A program made the translations under genes and the position numbers. The notes under the pieces were generated by a model. It ran no database searches. It had not been told where the DNA came from and was given only the letters and a program-made list of their open reading frames with translations. A DNA stretch of 43,643 nt from the NCBI GenBank assembly GCA_934320845.1, contig CAKRFU010000024.1, forward strand, positions 1 through 43,643, given 5' to 3'. This DNA comes from an uncultured Lachnospiraceae bacterium. Lineage in GTDB: Bacteria; Bacillota; Clostridia; Lachnospirales; Lachnospiraceae. Numbering within the stretch: position 1 is the stretch's first letter; every line of letters starts with the position of its first letter. Of this stretch, positions 16,315-24,796 are shown piece after piece.

Positions 16315-17853
16315 TTAATAATGCATAAATACAATCTGTTTATAGCTTGTAAGATCATATATACTTGCTGCACTTGATGGGCTGAGGTTGAGACATCCAT
16401 GTGAACCTCTCACTTTATAAAGGCTAGGACTCCAGCTTCCCCACGGCTGCCATTCTGCCTGATGGAATCCTGTTCCTGTCCATGTGATTCGTACCCAGTT
16501 TGCGACAGGTGTAGCATAATTGTCTCCTCTAAGCACTCTGTGTCTTGCATGGTCTTTTATAAAGAACATTCCTGTTGTTGTCTTTCTTCCCGGTACTGGC
16601 TTTCCTGAAATTGTAGGGCATGAGTAGATAATCTTTCCATTTTTAAAGACATAGACCATCTGTGCTCCTAAATCAGCTTCTACATAGCTGTTTTTATTCC
16701 AATCATTCATCTTATTTTTAGGGTCATATCTGTATGCTGTTCCAAGCCATTCAGGTTTATTTGTGATTGTCACGGCTTTCTGGCTTTCTTCATCCTGGTT
16801 TTTAATATATGCACGCTGAAGTTTTTTGCTTATCTTTTTGTTTACGCTGTCTTTTAACTGAGCGCACATTTTTTCATAATCAAGCTGCCATCCATAATCA
16901 CCACCTGAAAGTTTAATCATCTTTCCTGTGTGGCTCTTAAATTTTCTTGTTCCGCCTAATGTCTTATACTTTAAGCATAATTTTTCCATCCAGTCACGCA
17001 TTGCCTGATTGTCAAGAACAACTTTTCCGTTATTATATGTAATCCACTTGCTGATGTCCTCAGGTGTCGCACTTTCCTTAACTCCCTTATGAATAGTCCA
17101 CGTCACCCATCTGAGTGCTACTGCATTACATGCATTAACTTCTTTTTTTATCTCCTTATCATCAGACGTAATCTCCGGTTTAACGTATACATCGGGATAC
17201 TTCTCGCTGTCACTTATATCCATTGATGTCTCTCCGTTATCAAGTGCTTTTTTAACTTCTTCTGAAAACTTATCCTTATCGAGAGTATTTCCCTGATTTT
17301 CTTTTACAACCTGATAACTATTTTTCTTTTTAGAATATGCTGCCTTCGCATCTACAGGAGCAACTATTTTATAATTGCTGTCTCCTTTTACAATTGATGC
17401 AGATTTCAATATAGAATTAACTTTATTCTCATCGAATGAAACTTTTGGTTCTATCTTTGTATCATTGCTTTTAAATAACTTTGAAAAAGAAAACTTTGAA
17501 TGCTGTTTTTCATATGCCTTTTTTACAGCTGTCTCAACGTCAACATTATAATCAATGTCATCACCGTTTATTGTAAGGCTTCCTTCATCACGTCCTTTAA
17601 TTTGAAGCTCATATGAACTGTAAACTTCTTTCATAGTTTTTGTTGCTTCCGAAAGTGTCATACCGGAAACATCTTTATCACCTATTTTAGTATTTGAGTA
17701 CCAATGTCCATTGTAGTAAACTCTTATTCCAATTGCAATTGCGAGTACCAAAACCACTACAACACCAACAGCAATCGCAGCAATCTTTTTGCCAAGACCC
17801 GATGTACCATTGTTACCTGTAATACTATTCTTTTGTTTATTACTGATTTTCAT
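16315..17853 (-). CDS. Membrane-anchored L,D-transpeptidase (YkuD)
   Basis: The 512-residue protein forms 3-3 peptidoglycan crosslinks or attaches proteins to the wall. It has a short basic cytoplasmic N-terminus, one membrane segment (about 24-45), an extracellular peptidoglycan-binding region rich in Lys and Asp (PG_binding_4-like, about 60-360) and a YkuD domain from about 375. The catalytic motif is S484-H485-G486-C487-L-N, with the upstream H of GTGFHQAEW. ATG 17853 follows GGAGGATATC; the longer frame from 17865 has no such site. A consensus promoter lies upstream. The nearby GTAACAA repeats hint at cell-wall regulation. Confidence 0.9.
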   Translation of the reverse strand: MKISNKQKNSITGNNGTSGLGKKIAAIAVGVVVVLVLAIAIGIRVYYNGHWYSNTKIGDKDVSGMTLSEATKTMKEVYSSYELQIKGRDEGSLTINGDDIDYNVDVETAVKKAYEKQHSKFSFSKLFKSNDTKIEPKVSFDENKVNSILKSASIVKGDSNYKIVAPVDAKAAYSKKKNSYQVVKENQGNTLDKDKFSEEVKKALDNGETSMDISDSEKYPDVYVKPEITSDDKEIKKEVNACNAVALRWVTWTIHKGVKESATPEDISKWITYNNGKVVLDNQAMRDWMEKLCLKYKTLGGTRKFKSHTGKMIKLSGGDYGWQLDYEKMCAQLKDSVNKKISKKLQRAYIKNQDEESQKAVTITNKPEWLGTAYRYDPKNKMNDWNKNSYVEADLGAQMVYVFKNGKIIYSCPTISGKPVPGRKTTTGMFFIKDHARHRVLRGDNYATPVANWVRITWTGTGFHQAEWQPWGSWSPSLYKVRGSHGCLNLSPSSAASIYDLTSYKQIVFMHY

Positions 17854-17900
17854 GATATCCTCCATAAATCATTATATCTTTTCCCTATTCCACTTTACGA

Positions 17901-17929
17901 ATTATAGTTTTAAATTGATACAATGTCAA
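17901..17929 (-). promoter_or_regulatory. Perfect sigma-A consensus promoter of ldt gene
   Basis: On the minus strand TTGACA (17924-17929), 17-base spacer and TATAAT (17901-17906) match the consensus exactly. Just upstream, at 17950-17956 and 17959-17965, are two GTAACAA copies nine bases apart, plus a TGTAAT at 17941-17946. These lie where an activator could bind. The 310-base gap (17854-18163) otherwise holds only the amt terminator. Confidence 0.85.
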
Positions 17930-18031
17930 TACTTAGCGGCATTACATTTTTGTTACGATTGTTACAATTCATTAAAACTGCGCCATTTGCACCATTTTAT
18001 TTATTATTTTAATTTTTGGTATTTTTGCAAA

Positions 18032-18060
18032 ATTAAGGAGACTTAAAAAGTCTCCCTAAT
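18032..18060 (-). terminator. Terminator after the ammonium transporter
   Basis: The 8-base arms GGAGACTT (18037-18044) and AAGTCTCC (18048-18055), extended by ATTA/TAAT after one mismatch, form a stem with a 3-base loop. On the minus strand it runs into TTAATTTT. It lies about 100 bases past the amt stop. Confidence 0.65.
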
Positions 18061-18163
18061 CCGTTCTCTTTATAATATTCTATATATTTTATAAAATTAT
18101 TCAAAATCCACTTACCGGCACATAGACAGCTATTGTAAAGATTTTGAGTACCCCAGACGGCAA

Positions 18164-19954
18164 TTAAAGCTCATCATCACTCTGCAATGCATCAAATCCA
18201 CTGTCACCTGTACGAACCTTAACAACATTTTCAACATCGTATACAAAAATCTTTCCATCTCCGATATTTCCTGTATAGAGTGCTTTCTTAGCTGTCTCAA
18301 TAACTTCCTCTACAGGTACGGCACTTACTACGACTTCAACTTTCATCTTAGGAAGAAGTACCACATCAAGTTCTGCACCACGATATTTCGTCGTCATACC
18401 CTTCTGTGTTCCACATCCAAGTACCTGAGTAACTGTAAGACCGTTTACTCCTATATTGTTAAGAGATTCTTTAAGTTCCTCAAACTTACTCTGCTTACAT
18501 ATAATTGAAACCTTTGTAAGTTTAGCTGTTTCCGTATTTTCCTCTTTCTTATTTTCCTTAAATGCAGCAGGCTTAGGTGCTGAAGTTTTTGATACGTTTG
18601 TAACTTCAACCGCTTTATCCATAGGCACATTTCCCTTAAGTGTCTCAATTGAAGTTCCTGCTGAGTAGAACATGTTTCCTGCCGGCATAAAGTCTGCATA
18701 TGCTGATGAAAGACCATGCTCAACCGAATCAAGACCCTGAAGTTCTTCCTCTGCTGATACCCTAAGACCTAATGTATGTTTAATGGCAAGGAATGTTATA
18801 GTTATTGTAACAACTGTCCATGCTATTGTCGCTCCCATACCAATCAACTGAAGTCCAAGCTGTGTAAATCCACCGCCATAGAAAAGACCCTCGGCTTTTA
18901 TTGCTCCTCCATCAAGCGCAATCTGAAATCCCGGTGCTGATTTTGTAGCGAAAAGTCCGACTGCAAATGTTCCCCAGATACCATTCATCATATGTACTGC
19001 TACCGCACCTACAGGGTCATCAATCTTGAGTTTATAGTCAAGAAGCCATACACCGAATACAACAAGCACACCTGCTACTGCACCGATGATAAATGAACCT
19101 AAACAATCAGTAACATCACATGATGCTGTAATTGCAACAAGACCTGCAAGTGATGCATTAAGACACATTGAAACATCAGGCTTGCCATATTTAATCCATG
19201 TAAATATCATACATACCACCGTTGCTACTGCAGGAGCAATTGTTGTTGTGAGAAAGATTGAACCTAAATCCTCAAGTGAAGTTGCTGCTGCACCGTTAAA
19301 TCCATACCATCCTAACCAAAGTATAAATACTCCGAGTGCACCTATTGTAAGGTTGTGACCAGGGATAGCATGTGGTTTTCCTGTTCTCTTACTGAATTTA
19401 CCGATACGAGGTCCAAGCATTGCTGCTCCGATAAGAGCGCATATACCACCTACCATGTGAATACAGTTTGAACCGGCAAAATCATGAAATCCCATCTGTG
19501 CAAGAAATCCGCCGCCCCATGTCCAATGAGCCTCAATCGGATAAATAACTGCTGAGATAACTGCTGAATATACACAATATGAGATAAACTTAGTTCTCTC
19601 TGCCATTGCACCTGAAACTATAGTAGCTGTTGTAGCACAGAATACTAAGTTAAATACAAATCCCGAGAAATCAAAATCCGCATAATTTTTAAATATATCA
19701 AATCCCGGTGCTCCAAAAAAGCCTCCGACATCGCTTCCAAGTAATAATGAATAACCTATCACAATGAACATTACTGTTCCTATACAAAAGTCCATAAGGT
19801 TTTTCATAATAATATTTCCCGAGTTTTTTGCTCTTGTAAATCCTGCTTCAACCATTGCGAAGCCTGCCTGCATCCAGAAAACCAATGCAGCACCTATGAG
19901 ATACCAAACACCCCACAGATTACTGTTAATATAATCTAAAATTTCATTTGACAT
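18164..19954 (-). CDS. amt: Ammonium transporter fused to a P-II domain
   Basis: The 596-residue protein joins an Amt/Mep/Rh ammonium channel (residues 1-about 415; FWMQAGFAMVEAGFTRAKN, twin-His region and HMVGG visible) to a C-terminal GlnB/GlnK-like P-II domain (about 481-590) through a linker rich in Lys, Glu and Pro. The B-loop TGNIGDGKIFV is intact. In the T-loop the segment is K-Y-R-G-A-E-L: E. coli P-II has A-E-Y51, so the uridylylation tyrosine is replaced by Leu. In free P-II the T-loop plugs the channel; here the fusion would put the regulator in cis. ATG 19954 follows AGGAGG; the longer frame from 19999 does not. Confidence 0.93.
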   Translation of the reverse strand: MSNEILDYINSNLWGVWYLIGAALVFWMQAGFAMVEAGFTRAKNSGNIIMKNLMDFCIGTVMFIVIGYSLLLGSDVGGFFGAPGFDIFKNYADFDFSGFVFNLVFCATTATIVSGAMAERTKFISYCVYSAVISAVIYPIEAHWTWGGGFLAQMGFHDFAGSNCIHMVGGICALIGAAMLGPRIGKFSKRTGKPHAIPGHNLTIGALGVFILWLGWYGFNGAAATSLEDLGSIFLTTTIAPAVATVVCMIFTWIKYGKPDVSMCLNASLAGLVAITASCDVTDCLGSFIIGAVAGVLVVFGVWLLDYKLKIDDPVGAVAVHMMNGIWGTFAVGLFATKSAPGFQIALDGGAIKAEGLFYGGGFTQLGLQLIGMGATIAWTVVTITITFLAIKHTLGLRVSAEEELQGLDSVEHGLSSAYADFMPAGNMFYSAGTSIETLKGNVPMDKAVEVTNVSKTSAPKPAAFKENKKEENTETAKLTKVSIICKQSKFEELKESLNNIGVNGLTVTQVLGCGTQKGMTTKYRGAELDVVLLPKMKVEVVVSAVPVEEVIETAKKALYTGNIGDGKIFVYDVENVVKVRTGDSGFDALQSDDEL

Positions 19955-20080
19955 ATAAATGTGCCTCCTTTTTATCGTGATGCCATTCCAAAAATTCATA
20001 TATAATTATCAGAATGTATCATGTTTTAACCTGGTTTTAATCTGTGCGTCCGGACAACAAATCTAACTGGCAAATAATAC

Positions 20081-20117
20081 AAAAAGATGCCACGAATGTT
20101 TCTTCGTGACACCTTTG
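20081..20117 (-). terminator. Terminator of the 249-residue protein gene
   Basis: On the minus strand 20114-20103 pairs with 20096-20085 (12 base pairs including two G-T) and runs into TTTTT. The gene ends at 20234, about 120 bases earlier. The remaining intergenic sequence up to amt's start contains no other obvious signal. Confidence 0.65.
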
Positions 20118-20233
20118 TCATGACTATTATTATATACATAAATAACCGTCTGTCAACCAATTTTTTACATTTTAGCAAAAATACTATAATAAACACCATA
20201 AATAGACTTTTTTTGGTATATTTTTACATCTTA

Positions 20234-20983
20234 TTATTTCATCATCCACTTTATAAACTGAACAGCTTCTTCCGTATGCTTTGATGTCGCAGTTATACCT
20301 ATTACGGGCTTTTTTAAAAGTCCTCCAAGTGATTTAGTGTATTTCTCACTTCCGTCTAAATAAAGACCGAAATTATACGTTTTACCGTCTGTTGATTCAG
20401 CTTCATTGGCAGTCTTTTTGCTTTCTCTTACATCCTCTCCAGATACATATTCAGAGAAAAACTGCTTATCCTTGTCATAGTCCTTGTAAAATGATACTGT
20501 GCCATCTGCCGAAGGTTCCATCATACAACCCTCTTTAGACCTTGTCTTATATGTATCCTCCGATGCTATAACAACGTCGATAATCCCTGAATAAATATAT
20601 GTCTGAACCTGTTTAGAATCTGTTCCGTTGTCTATCTTTACATATTCCTTTTCACCATCAATATTTAAGTATTTCTCAATTTCTTTTTCAAAATCAGCAA
20701 CTTTATCTTCATCGAGAACATCATCTTCTATTGCTATATAAAGAGCACACTGTGGTTTTTTCTCAACGGCATTCTTAAAAAACAAAACTGCAAGAACTGC
20801 TACAACCACAATAACTGCCACAGTCCCCATATAGTACTGTCTGAAATACTCTCTCTTCTGACGGCCTTTTAATTTTTTTAACTCTCCGTTGTTTGCGTCA
20901 AGTCCATCTTCTCTCTTCTGATAAATTTCAGAATCATCTTCTAACATTTTCTTTTTTTCTTCTTCTGAAAAGTTCATTGCCAT
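20234..20983 (-). CDS. Single-pass membrane protein of unknown function
   Basis: The 249-residue protein has a charged, Glu/Lys-rich cytoplasmic head (1-49), one membrane segment (about 51-70) and an extracellular domain of about 175 residues ending in HTEEAVQFIKWMMK. That domain contains alternating strands and helices (ALYIAIEDDVLDEDKVADFE; IDVVIASEDTYK; PVIGITATSKH) and loosely recalls a periplasmic-binding fold, which is a guess. GAGGAAG lies nine bases before the ATG. I recognise no family. It lies between amt and the membrane gene at 21160. Confidence 0.65.
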   Translation of the reverse strand: MAMNFSEEEKKKMLEDDSEIYQKREDGLDANNGELKKLKGRQKREYFRQYYMGTVAVIVVVAVLAVLFFKNAVEKKPQCALYIAIEDDVLDEDKVADFEKEIEKYLNIDGEKEYVKIDNGTDSKQVQTYIYSGIIDVVIASEDTYKTRSKEGCMMEPSADGTVSFYKDYDKDKQFFSEYVSGEDVRESKKTANEAESTDGKTYNFGLYLDGSEKYTKSLGGLLKKPVIGITATSKHTEEAVQFIKWMMK

Positions 20984-21159
20984 ATAATAATCTTCCTCGT
21001 TTCCATATACTTTTTAACAGTAATAACAAAATATATTATTTCTTCTGCTTAATAAGTCTGATTATAACTTTTATTTTATTTACAAAAAACATAATTTTTT
21101 TTATTCTTTTTGCACAAATTATACGAACTTATTCTGAATTTATCCACATCATTATCAGT

Positions 21160-21495
21160 TTACATATATGAACCCCATATGTAAACTATCATATAACCTA
21201 TTATCTGCAATCCGTTGACAACAGCACCTATAGTCGGAAACAGATATCTTATGTTTTCTTTTCTGAGACTCATCCACGATAAAATAAATCCTGAGATACT
21301 TATAATAAAACAAAGTATTCCCACTACACCGACTATCATTCCACCTTTTCCACCATTATCCCCTGAGATAAAGCATGTGGCAATAAACATAATAAGTGCA
21401 AATACTCCTATCAAAACTGACCATATTCCCGATATAGGATGCTTTTTATCGGTAAGTCTCAGTTCACCTTCTTTTTTTCGCTTTTTCTTAAACAT
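21160..21495 (-). CDS. Small four-helix membrane protein, unknown function
   Basis: The 111-residue protein starts with a basic segment (MFKKKRKKEGELRL) followed by hydrophobic segments around 25-45, 52-74 and 84-106; a DUF of unknown function seen in Lachnospiraceae genomes is plausible. AGGAG precedes the ATG. It follows the VanZ-family gene by 24 bases, so they are probably cotranscribed. An 11-base inverted repeat (21157-21167 with 21177-21187) spans the last codons and the stop. No function is assigned. Confidence 0.65.
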   Translation of the reverse strand: MFKKKRKKEGELRLTDKKHPISGIWSVLIGVFALIMFIATCFISGDNGGKGGMIVGVVGILCFIISISGFILSWMSLRKENIRYLFPTIGAVVNGLQIIGYMIVYIWGSYM

Positions 21496-21519
21496 AATAC
21501 TCCTCTATACTTATATATT

Positions 21520-21999
21520 TCATTTTTTCTTCCGCCTTTTCTTTGATGTTTTATGTCTGAATATAAACATGCATATCATAAAACATATATATCCCAAAAT
21601 CCCACCTGATGTGTTTAAAATCACATCGTCTACATCGCAGGAACCAAGTTTAGATACAAGCTGTGTCAATTCGACTGTAATTGAACATAAAAGGCATATA
21701 AGTGTAACTTTAAAAATATTTCTGTTTTTATTAGATAAAATCGGTAACACAAACCCCAACGGCATAAAACATATAACATTTCCCATAAGATTTAAAATAA
21801 CATAAAAACTGCCGAGTTTTCTATAATATGTCATATACCGCTGTATTTCGGTAAACGGCTTTAAATTATAGTGATATGTATCACTCGGTGTTCTTCCCAG
21901 CATTTCACTAAAAAACAAAAAATAAACCATCATTATAAGATATATTATAAATAAAATCCATGAAACAGCTCTTATTATAAACTTATGTTTCTTTTTCAT
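21520..21999 (-). CDS. VanZ-family membrane protein
   Basis: The 159-residue protein matches the VanZ-like family: NLKPFTEIQRY, then an N-L-M-G-N-x-I-C-F-M-P-L-G segment, S-I-T-V-E-L-T-Q and D-V-D-D-V-I-L-N-T-x-G-G at the C-terminal half, with membrane segments of 20 residues around 8-27, 68-85, 95-111 and 125-145. VanZ gives low-level teicoplanin resistance in enterococci; most homologues have no known role. ATG 21999 is preferred over 22050 because GGGGA sits seven bases ahead. Downstream neighbours encode other membrane proteins. Confidence 0.8.
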   Translation of the reverse strand: MKKKHKFIIRAVSWILFIIYLIMMVYFLFFSEMLGRTPSDTYHYNLKPFTEIQRYMTYYRKLGSFYVILNLMGNVICFMPLGFVLPILSNKNRNIFKVTLICLLCSITVELTQLVSKLGSCDVDDVILNTSGGILGYICFMICMFIFRHKTSKKRRKKK

Positions 22000-22029
22000 T
22001 TTATTCCCCATTCCAATGCGCCTAAAATT

Positions 22030-22166
22030 TGTGCATATTCTTTTGCACATAATATGAACGCTTCAGCGTTCATTATATCATAATAACTGCGCATGTTTTT
22101 TGCGCATAACAAAGTTTCGCTAGAAACTTTTAAGATGAACGCTTCAGCGTTCATTATATCATAATA
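22030..22166. repeat. Palindrome cluster with a 32-base direct repeat
   Basis: A 32-base sequence occurs twice exactly, 22054-22085 and 22135-22166; each begins with the 20-base palindrome ATGAACGCTTCAGCGTTCAT. Between them are TGCGCA twice (22088-22093, 22101-22106) and the palindrome AAAGTTTC-GCTA-GAAACTTT (22111-22130). TGTGCA/TGCACA (22030-22035, 22044-22049) lies just before. No long frame crosses it. Confidence 0.8.
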
Positions 22167-22220
22167 TATTAAATTTATCAGTTTTACTATATTAAAATAA
22201 TTAAATTTTTATTACACAAT

Positions 22221-22258
22221 AAACAGGCAATTCCGTTTTTTAACGATACTGCCTGTTT
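22221..22258 (-). terminator. Terminator of pheST
   Basis: On the minus strand the arms AAACAGGCA (22221-22229) and its complement at 22250-22258 pair, with an inner CGTT/AACG stem, and a TTTATT tract follows. It is 52 bases past the pheT stop. Confidence 0.7.
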
Positions 22259-22310
22259 ATCATAAATTTATCTTATACGCCGGGTATACTTTAAGTAATG
22301 TTTACTTATA

Positions 22311-24749
22311 TTACTGGCGAAGTACAACTTCTATCTCAGCAAGTGCTTTTATAATCTTATCCATTGCCGCATTTACTTCATCGTCTTTAAGAGTGTGATC
22401 CTTTGCTCTGAATACTATCTTGTATGCAAGTGACTTAAATCCTTTGCCAATCTGTGAACCCTCATATACATCAAAAAGTTCATATGACTCTACAAGTTTT
22501 CCACCTTTTTTGCTTATGATTTTCTCTACATCTCCTGCAAGAACTTCCTTCTTCATGCTAAGACTTATATCTCTTGTCATAGCAGGGAATTTCGGTACAC
22601 CCTCATATTTTACTTCAAAATCAGCCTTATCCATAATTGCTTTCATATCAACTACAGCAATATATGTTCTCTCTCCGATTGCAAAGTTTTTCTGTACTGT
22701 CGGATGAACCTCTCCCAAATAAGCAATCTGTACTCCGTCATACATAACTTTTGCCTGACGTCCCGGATGGAGAAAGGCTTTTCCCGCCTGTGGGTCATAC
22801 TCTGCCTTTTTCTTAAGACCGAGTTTTGACATAAGTGTTTCTATAACACCTTTCATTGTGAAGAAATCTCCATCCCCATACATTCCGAGTGTAAGCTGCA
22901 TGCGCTCATCCGGAAGTTCAGTAAGTGGAAGCTGTTTTGGAAGATATACATTTGCAAGTTCATAAAGTCTTACATTCTTGTTTCTTCTATTATAATTGGT
23001 TGAAAGTGATGTGAGCATTCCACCGAGTGCAGATGTTCTCATTACACTGTAATCCTCACCTAAAGGATTTGTTATCTTTATGCTTTTTCTAAGTACATCA
23101 TCCTCAGGAAGATTTAACTTATCATAAACTTTCGGACTCTCAAATGAGAATGTCATTCCCTCATTAAATCCGTAACCTTCTACTACTATTCTTGCCGCTT
23201 TTTCATGTTTAAGTTTTTCAGACAATCCTCCTGCTGTTGCAGAACTCTTTGGAAGTGTCATAGGAATCTTGTCATATCCGTAAAATCTTGCTACTTCTTC
23301 TGCAAGGTCGGCAAGTCTCTCAAGATCCTGTCTCCATGTAGGAACGATAACTTCTTTCTTATCTGTATCAACAGTAAGGTCAAGTTTTTCAAAATATTTT
23401 ACCATTGTATCTTCATCAATGTCTGTTCCAAGAAGTGCATTTATCTTTTCCACATTGTAAGGTATTGTTATCGGCTCTTTCTTTACCGGATAGTAATCTA
23501 TTGCTCCACCGACAACTTCACCTGCCCCAAGTTCCTCTACAAGCTGGCATGCTCTGTTCATTGCTTCCATTGCATTATTCGGGTCGAGTCCCTTTTCAAA
23601 TTTTGCCTGAGCATCAGTACGCATACCAAGTTTCTTTCCTGAAAGTCTGATATTTGTTCCGTCAAATGTTGCAGCCTCAAAAAGCATTGTCGTTACATCG
23701 TCAGTTATCATTGAGTTTTCTCCACCCATGATACCTGCTATTCCGACAGGCTTCTTTCCGTCACATATCATAAGCATTGTGTCATCAAGTTCTCTTTCCT
23801 GACCATCGAGTGTAACAAACTTCTCTCCCTTATCTGCTTTTCTTACGATAATCTTTCTGTCCTCAATCTTGTCAAGGTCATATGCATGCATAGGCTGTGC
23901 ATATTCTTCCATAACATAGTTTGTTATATCTACGATATTGTTTATAGGACGTATTCCGACTGATGCAAGTCTTCTCTGCATCCATTCAGGGGATGGTGCA
24001 ATTTTAATGTTCTTTACAACTCTTGCTGTATATCTTGGGCAAAGCTCAGGATTTTTCACATCTACTGATATATAATCATTTACATCTTCGCTGTTTCCCG
24101 TCTCTTTAACTTCCGGTACGACAAGTTCCTTGCCAAATGTTGCTGCAACCTCTCTTGCAATACCAATCATTCCGAAACAGTCAACTCTGTTTGATGTTAT
24201 CTCATACTCAAATCTTACATCATGAAGTCCAAGAAGTTCAACTACATCTGAACCGATTTTTGCATCCTTGTACTCAGGATTATCACTTAAAATGTAAATT
24301 CCATCTTTTGCAGCATCAGGGTACATATCAGTTGTTGAACCGAGTTCCTCAATAGAGCACATCATTCCGAATGATTCAACACCACGGAGTTTTCCTTTCT
24401 TTATCTTAAATCCGTTTTCTGATTCTCCATCTTTATGTGAGCTTGCAACATGTCCTCCATCAAGAACAACCGGCACCTTCTGACCTTCTGCCACATTTGA
24501 TGCTCCTGTTACAATCTGTACTTCTGTGCCCTCTTCGTCTACCTGTACCTGACAAATAACGAGTTTATCTGCATCAGGATGTTTCTCAATTTTATTTATT
24601 TTACCTACAACAATTTTATCAAGATTCTTGTCAAATTCAGTAAATCCCTCAACTTTTGTGCCTGACAAAGTCATCGCATCCGTATATTCCTGAGCCGTAC
24701 AATCAAGTTCAGGAACATATGCTTTTATCCATGAAAAAGATGTATCCAT
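22311..24749 (-). CDS. pheT: Phenylalanyl-tRNA synthetase beta subunit
   Basis: PheT pairs with PheS as an alpha2-beta2 enzyme. The 812-residue protein has an N-terminal tRNA-binding OB fold (about 39-150, KIEKHPDADKL and SIEELG landmarks), the B3/B4 region with editing, the B5 domain (about 400-470) and a C-terminal ferredoxin-fold anticodon-binding domain (SYELFDVYEG...). Length is normal (about 800). AGG precedes the ATG. It lies 47 bases after pheS in the same T-box-controlled transcript. Confidence 0.95.
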   Translation of the reverse strand: MDTSFSWIKAYVPELDCTAQEYTDAMTLSGTKVEGFTEFDKNLDKIVVGKINKIEKHPDADKLVICQVQVDEEGTEVQIVTGASNVAEGQKVPVVLDGGHVASSHKDGESENGFKIKKGKLRGVESFGMMCSIEELGSTTDMYPDAAKDGIYILSDNPEYKDAKIGSDVVELLGLHDVRFEYEITSNRVDCFGMIGIAREVAATFGKELVVPEVKETGNSEDVNDYISVDVKNPELCPRYTARVVKNIKIAPSPEWMQRRLASVGIRPINNIVDITNYVMEEYAQPMHAYDLDKIEDRKIIVRKADKGEKFVTLDGQERELDDTMLMICDGKKPVGIAGIMGGENSMITDDVTTMLFEAATFDGTNIRLSGKKLGMRTDAQAKFEKGLDPNNAMEAMNRACQLVEELGAGEVVGGAIDYYPVKKEPITIPYNVEKINALLGTDIDEDTMVKYFEKLDLTVDTDKKEVIVPTWRQDLERLADLAEEVARFYGYDKIPMTLPKSSATAGGLSEKLKHEKAARIVVEGYGFNEGMTFSFESPKVYDKLNLPEDDVLRKSIKITNPLGEDYSVMRTSALGGMLTSLSTNYNRRNKNVRLYELANVYLPKQLPLTELPDERMQLTLGMYGDGDFFTMKGVIETLMSKLGLKKKAEYDPQAGKAFLHPGRQAKVMYDGVQIAYLGEVHPTVQKNFAIGERTYIAVVDMKAIMDKADFEVKYEGVPKFPAMTRDISLSMKKEVLAGDVEKIISKKGGKLVESYELFDVYEGSQIGKGFKSLAYKIVFRAKDHTLKDDEVNAAMDKIIKALAEIEVVLRQ

Positions 24750-24796
24750 ATTTTTATACCTGCTTTCTTTTCTACTATCATTACTTTTTACAAATT

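Noticed and set aside
21157..21187. Inverted repeat at the end of the four-helix protein gene as a terminator
   Set aside because: It spans the stop codon and has no U tract on the minus strand; it may be chance.
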